A stretch of DNA of 64,000 nucleotides from Sycobia sp. Sy_11 (taxonomy: Eukaryota; Arthropoda; Insecta; Hymenoptera; Epichrysomallidae). Shown here in pieces: positions 60,660 to 64,000 of the stretch. The stretch covers positions 607,001 to 671,000 of the forward strand of contig JACCIC010000226.1 of assembly GCA_018907035.1 (NCBI GenBank), read 5' to 3'. The notes beneath the pieces are model-generated. The model ran no database searches. It saw nothing but the letters and a program-made list of their open reading frames with translations, and was not told the DNA's origin. Position 1 is the first letter of the stretch. Each line of letters begins with the position of its first letter. The translations under genes were made by a program, and so were the position numbers.

Positions 60660-61638
60660 TCATAGAGTAGTGCATATTATGTATATAGCAATGTCAAGAT
60701 TTAGATTATTATATGGATAATATTGTGAATTTAAGAAAAGCCTCACATTACTAATATTACAATGATCAAAACGATTTACATTTGCAGCAGGTTCATTTTT
60801 TTTCTTCGTCTGTAAGCCAAGCATGATAAAACGAGGTTTTTCCAATTGTTTGGAAGTTTTCACTGTCCAGATATGTTTATTAGCGCTTGCTAGAACAGGA
60901 TATTCAAATAGTTCCCATGAACGATAACACATTGAAATAGGAGTATCCTTGCCAATAAACTTTAAAAGTTGTATTTTTTGTTTATCAGATGCAATGACAT
61001 AAGGCATTAGCCGTTCAATCTTACTTATTTTTATGTCACATTCTTCATATATAATATTAATACCAACTGTAGTACCTTCGTAGATTATTGCATTATCGTC
61101 CGATCTTGATCTTATGAGAATAAGTTCATGCTTCATATTCACTACTATTTTTTTGTAATCTTCTGCAAAGCCCAAAATCATACTCAGTGGAATAGCAACG
61201 TCAATGTTTCCTTGTTTATCCACCAGAGATATTTAACCCTTCTCCATTGCCAAGCCAGCCTGCATTTTCAAGCATGAGAGTCTCATTGGGAATAAACGAA
61301 GTCCACCCTTTCATCACACTACTTAATCCGACATTTTTACTTTTGTCTATTTCTACTCTATTAATTTCATAGCGAATTTCATCAAAAAGATGACAAATAG
61401 CATTGTTAACAAATCTAGATTTCATAGGCAAGCTGCCATCAGTTTTTTTAAACTTTCCAGTAATATGGATAGAACTTCGTGATGGTAGAAGACACAAATC
61501 TTGATGTTGGATAGAAATACGAATTTCGTCATTGTTATCAAAGCTTAGTGCTGTGTATGGCTGATGTGCGTGGATTTCGTAATGAGCAATTGACTCATCG
61601 AACACGACATCTGATTTAATTTTTAGAATTTCGTCCAT
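60660..61638 (-). pseudogene. Polinton major capsid protein, frameshifted and 3' truncated
   Basis: In the family this double jelly-roll protein forms the hexameric capsomers. The first part (61638-61216, 140 codons) opens with MDEILKIKSDVVFDESIAHY and includes SRSSIHITGKFKKTDG, FVNNAICHLFDEIRYE and the glycine-rich GWLGNGEGLN. It ends at TAA 61218-61216. The second part (from 61223 leftward, 187 codons) continues the family pattern (IDVAIPLSMILGFAEDYKKI, YVIASDKQKIQLLKF) in the neighbouring frame, so a one-base shift near 61220 splits the gene. It then ends at FLNSQYYPYNN plus a short unrelated tail. The total of about 325 codons is well short of the usual 500-650, so the 3' third or more is missing. 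MCP is a family assignment from motifs and context. Confidence 0.75.
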
Positions 61639-61659
61639 TTTTCAAGAAGCAGCAGAAGA

Positions 61660-61770
61660 TTATACAAGTGAATTTTTGTCACGAACTTTTAGACCCAGAC
61701 TTTGGAGGAACTGAATGCTCTCCGTGTTAACGGTCTCAAATTCTTCAATTGACTGATTATCGATTGACAT
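61660..61770 (-). CDS. Small ORF between the penton and major capsid genes
   Basis: An ATG at 61770-61768 opens a 36-codon frame ending at TAA 61662-61660. It reads MSIDNQSIEEFETVNTESIQ at the start and then FLQSLGLKVRDKNSLV. It begins 44 bases downstream of the penton stop (61814) and ends 22 bases before the capsid start (61638), so it fits the gene spacing of the block. It has no membrane segment or Cys/His motif and is predicted helical and acidic at its N-terminus. I do not recognise it; Polintons do carry small conserved virion genes, but a chance ORF of this size is possible. Confidence 0.4.
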   Translation of the reverse strand: MSIDNQSIEEFETVNTESIQFLQSLGLKVRDKNSLV

Positions 61771-61813
61771 GATGGAGAACTTATATGCGTGCTAGAATTA
61801 TAAACTATCCCCA

Positions 61814-62500
61814 TTATATAGATTTGATATGAAGTCTAATAGTAATTTCCTCTCCTTGAAAATTAACTAAATTTCCCTCTTGATCGACTATTCGAATTTG
61901 AAGATGATTTATAGACTTAACATTCAGTAGTAGATATATAATATGAGATGGAACTTCTATGATTTTATATCCTGGAGGAACTTTGGGCAAGAATTTATGA
62001 ATGGTATGAACCTTTTTATTGTTAATGAAAGCTCCCTCAGTAATATTACACTCGCCTCTGAGTGCATTGATTTTCAATATTTTCACTGGTAAATCAGAAT
62101 TGTGCTCTGTGTTTTCCTTGAGAATACGCGGAGTAAAGCGGAGAAGACTACCTATCGATGTTTGAGGACTAAGATCTAATGGAACACTGCACTTTATTTC
62201 ACTTCTAAACGTGTTATTATTGGCTTTCAAGGAAAAATCAATTTCTTTGGGTTTCAATGTGGTTGATAAAAATTTATGGATATCGTTAATCTCGTAACTA
62301 CCGGTGAGAAAAGTAACCACTTCCCACTGTAAATGTAGTTTATTATTTGTATTGTCAATATTCGGAATTGAGTTAAAGGTTAACAGTTCGACTAAGCCTA
62401 AAACAAATTTTTTATGCTTTGCAAGTTCAATAGAGGGAAAATAATCAGCTTCTAAAACAGAAGATCTGCCTGATAGAGTCAAAGTAAAACTATCTTCCAT
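61814..62500 (-). CDS. Polinton penton-like minor capsid protein
   Basis: This 228-codon intact frame starts MEDSFTLTLSGRSSVLEADY and includes a FPSIELAKHKKFVLGLVELLTFNSIPNI block that is characteristic of the Polinton minor capsid (single jelly-roll penton homolog). It also has INDIHKFLSTTL, and a C-terminal half ending EEITIRLHIKSI. There is no signal peptide or transmembrane segment. Its position between the protease and the major capsid gene matches the usual morphogenesis cluster. In the virion it would occupy fivefold vertices. The start is supported by the 46-base spacing to the upstream protease gene. No stop or frameshift is seen. Confidence 0.75.
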   Translation of the reverse strand: MEDSFTLTLSGRSSVLEADYFPSIELAKHKKFVLGLVELLTFNSIPNIDNTNNKLHLQWEVVTFLTGSYEINDIHKFLSTTLKPKEIDFSLKANNNTFRSEIKCSVPLDLSPQTSIGSLLRFTPRILKENTEHNSDLPVKILKINALRGECNITEGAFINNKKVHTIHKFLPKVPPGYKIIEVPSHIIYLLLNVKSINHLQIRIVDQEGNLVNFQGEEITIRLHIKSI

Positions 62501-62546
62501 GACTGATTGACCGAGAATGATTAAATTTAGACAATCAAGTCCTTCT

Positions 62547-62903
62547 TTATAGACTATCGGTTAAGAATTGAAGACAAAGGTGAACACAAATAAATGAATC
62601 GAACTTCTGATATCTTTTATAGTTGTATTTTATTTCATTTACATTGAAATATTTCATGAGATCTATGGGAGGCCTTAAATCACCAAAACTGTCAAAGTAC
62701 ATTACATCAGAACCTCTCTTTCGATAAGACACCCAATGAGTACCTTTATTCTGTGAATCATCAAGATTAACAATAGCAGATTCGTTGTACCATAGACCAT
62801 TATGAGGCAGATTATTTCTCATGAAAACGCCTCGAAAATATGGAATTTTTAATATACGTGTATATTTCATAAGATCATAATCTGATAATACGCGATTTGG
62901 CAA
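62547..62903 (-). CDS. Polinton adenovirus-type cysteine protease (maturation protease)
   Basis: This 118-codon intact frame has the fold signature of adenain-like C5/Ulp-type proteases: a catalytic His in GTHWVSYRKRG (residue about 56), YFDSFG with the Asp (about 70), and a terminal block QKFDSFICVHLCLQFL containing the oxyanion Gln and nucleophile Cys (about 105). The usual CGH is CVH here, a conservative oddity beside the active Cys. In the family it processes capsid proteins. It starts 3 bases after the PLA2-domain gene stop, which suggests co-transcription. The length is close to that of Polinton proteases without extra domains. Confidence 0.8.
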   Translation of the reverse strand: MPNRVLSDYDLMKYTRILKIPYFRGVFMRNNLPHNGLWYNESAIVNLDDSQNKGTHWVSYRKRGSDVMYFDSFGDLRPPIDLMKYFNVNEIKYNYKRYQKFDSFICVHLCLQFLTDSL

Positions 62904-62906
62904 AGT

Positions 62907-63695
62907 TCAATCGAAGTTTTTTTTTTTAACTTGTCCGTATCCGATATGTGGTTTCAGAAATAACACCATTCCATGCTTATATGGCATAAGATAGAGACCT
63001 TTACCTAAAGCAATAGCTTCCATCGTCTTATTATGTCGCTTAGTTTCTTTATAATCTTTGTGTGCAGCTTTAGCACTATTTACTGCTTTTGCTAGTCCAG
63101 CAGCACCTCTTGCTAGGGCACCAGTTGCACTGAATCCTGCAAATAGTGGTATAAGAAATGGAAGAACTCCACTAATTTTAGATGGAAGTGGTAGAATACG
63201 TGGAACGATAACTTTCTTTTTTCCACCATTGTTTTTAACAGCTTGATGAGCACCCTTTAATACAGATTGAATGACTTTGTGCGAATTTTTGCTTGCTGTT
63301 AATGATTTTTTCGCTGCCGTAACCAACTTGCTGAATTTTAGTCCCATTCCAGTTTTTGCCTTTAATTTCAAAGCACTTGTAACAGCTAGAGTAGCGGCTT
63401 TCTCAGCAAGAGTAGAATCATTTGCTTTAACCCGTTGCCAAGCCTTATCAGCAAGCTTTATATCAGCAATATTACGATTACTATTTTTATTGGCATACTG
63501 CATGTCATGTTCTTTACATGCCTGATCAAGCGGATTAATTCCTGGATCACCTCTTTTTATTCGCTTCTTTAATTTAGTTCCTGAACCACAGTATTGATAT
63601 CCAGGAAGATGTATTTCAAATGGTAAATTGTTGATTACTCTATCGAGTAATCTTCCGCCACGTTTCGACTGTTTTCGAGATTTATGAACAAGCAT
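62907..63695 (-). CDS. PLA2-domain virion protein of the Polinton-like element
   Basis: This 262-codon intact frame starts at the ATG at 63695-63693. An N-terminal basic stretch (KSRKQSKRGGRLLDR) precedes a phospholipase A2-like domain: LPGYQYCGSGTKL (calcium loop, residues about 30-42) and LDQACKEHDMQYAN (catalytic His-Asp, about 56-69), the pattern seen in parvovirus VP1 N-termini and adintovirus virion proteins. A Lys/Ala-rich middle follows, then a hydrophobic segment PFLIPLFAGFSATGALARGA (about 178-200) and a C-terminal LYLMPYKHGMVLFLKPHIGYG motif. The domain is thought to help particles cross membranes; that is family knowledge, not shown here. It is the first minus-strand gene from the divergent promoter region. 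Confidence 0.8.
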   Translation of the reverse strand: MLVHKSRKQSKRGGRLLDRVINNLPFEIHLPGYQYCGSGTKLKKRIKRGDPGINPLDQACKEHDMQYANKNSNRNIADIKLADKAWQRVKANDSTLAEKAATLAVTSALKLKAKTGMGLKFSKLVTAAKKSLTASKNSHKVIQSVLKGAHQAVKNNGGKKKVIVPRILPLPSKISGVLPFLIPLFAGFSATGALARGAAGLAKAVNSAKAAHKDYKETKRHNKTMEAIALGKGLYLMPYKHGMVLFLKPHIGYGQVKKKNFD

Positions 63696-63792
63696 CTTCG
63701 ATTACTATTTTATAACTGCTTTTAAAAAACTATAAAACATGCATTTATATATTTTCATCGTTCAATGATATATTCGACTTAGTCACGGGAAC
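63696..63792. promoter_or_regulatory. Divergent promoter region between the PLA2-domain gene and the ATPase gene
   Basis: Only 97 bases separate the two opposite start codons. The spacer is AT-rich and contains a TATATA-like stretch (near 63745) and a GATATATTCG stretch. It must hold both start regions if the genes are expressed; no specific transcription factor site is recognised. Confidence 0.4.
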
Positions 63793-64000
63793 ATGGATTT
63801 CACTGAGCAAACAATCAAACTCCCCATCTCCAACTTTGATTTTGGAATCGAGAAAAAAAGGAAAAGGCGGCATAGAGAGTTACTACTAGATAGTATACAA
63901 GCAGTATTCTGCGGCCCATCAAACTGCGGGAAAACAAATAGCTTATTAGCTTTAATCACTCATCCCAACGGCCTTAGATTCGAGAATGTGTATATTTATT
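63793..64000 (+). CDS. Polinton packaging ATPase (FtsK/HerA, A32-like), 5' part
   Basis: An ATG at 63793 opens a frame that stays open to the window edge (69 codons visible). Residues 36-50 read QAVFCGPSNCGKTNS, with the Walker A P-loop GPSNCGKTN at 41-49. That P-loop form and the short basic N-terminal lead (EKKRKRRHRE, 20-29) are typical of the Polinton/adintovirus packaging ATPase, which pumps DNA into capsids. The Walker B part lies beyond the window. Divergent orientation to the capsid block matches part of the known Polinton arrangement. Confidence 0.8.
   Translation, partial: MDFTEQTIKLPISNFDFGIEKKRKRRHRELLLDSIQAVFCGPSNCGKTNSLLALITHPNGLRFENVYIY

Larger units (their letters stand above)
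60660..64000. mobile_element. Polinton/Maverick-like (adintovirus-like) element, partial
   Basis: Five morphogenesis genes typical of Polintons occur together: major capsid, penton-like minor capsid, adenovirus-type protease and a PLA2-domain virion protein on the minus strand, and the packaging ATPase divergently on the plus strand. The left side ends inside the major capsid gene. The right side continues past the window, where polymerase B and an integrase would be expected if the element is complete. No terminal inverted repeat is seen within the window. Confidence 0.85.

Noticed and set aside
63058..63525. Plus-strand ORFs within the PLA2-domain gene
   Set aside because: They are shadows of the well-supported minus-strand gene.

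Overview
The window looks like nuclear DNA of an insect, most likely a hymenopteran (ant, bee or wasp). That is inferred from very AT-rich sequence full of (TA)n, (CT/GA)n and (CA)n microsatellites, no dense reading frames, and insect-type transposons: Helitrons, Jockey- and I-clade LINEs, BEL/Pao, several mariner lineages, a tRNA-derived SINE and a Polinton/Maverick-like element. Almost all recognisable protein-coding sequence belongs to mobile elements, most of it broken. The only host-gene signal I would defend is one candidate first coding exon of a secreted protein (48855-49007, minus strand).

Layout. 1-5.7 kb: AT-rich DNA with a tRNA-derived SINE (2798-2999), a minus-strand I-clade LINE fragment (about 3825-4552) and AAT-type low complexity. 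5.75-12.26 kb: Helitron-like copy A, split by a 4.6-kb Jockey-clade LINE (6034-10612) with a matching target-site duplication of about 12-14 bp. 12.5-13.1 kb: I-clade ORF1 fragment. 13.4 kb: SINE tail. 18.75-20.0 kb: decayed mariner with terminal inverted repeats. 21.18-23.2 kb and 27.0-28.46 kb: Helitron copies B and C. 24.47-25.5 kb: 5' part of a second I-clade lineage. 28.5-35.3 kb: AT-rich intergenic DNA. 35.4-39.29 kb: degenerate BEL/Pao pol (protease, RT, RNase H, integrase), abutted by a mariner N-terminal fragment (39.29-39.7 kb) and then a 4.4-kb minus-strand I-clade LINE (39894-44318) flanked by a 13-bp duplication. 44.3-50.7 kb: intergenic DNA with the candidate exon. 50.69-51.88 kb: a second mariner. 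52.1-53.73 kb: Helitron copy D, followed by a solo mariner 3' end. 54.9-60.2 kb: a minus-strand SINE, a mariner-derived MITE, CRE-bearing tandem repeats, a 5S rRNA-derived block and a second MITE candidate. 60.66-64.0 kb: part of a Polinton/Maverick (adintovirus-like) element.

In the Polinton-like region, minus-strand genes encode, in transcription order, a PLA2-domain virion protein, an adenovirus-type cysteine protease, a penton-like minor capsid protein, a small unrecognised ORF and a major capsid protein that is frameshifted and cut short. The packaging ATPase starts divergently on the plus strand and runs off the window end. The four Helitron-like copies share an interior of 60-bp repeats that switch orientation near their 3' end, a foldback-like architecture; this and the Polinton morphogenesis block are the two most notable items. 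All assignments rest on reading motifs by eye; no searches were run.
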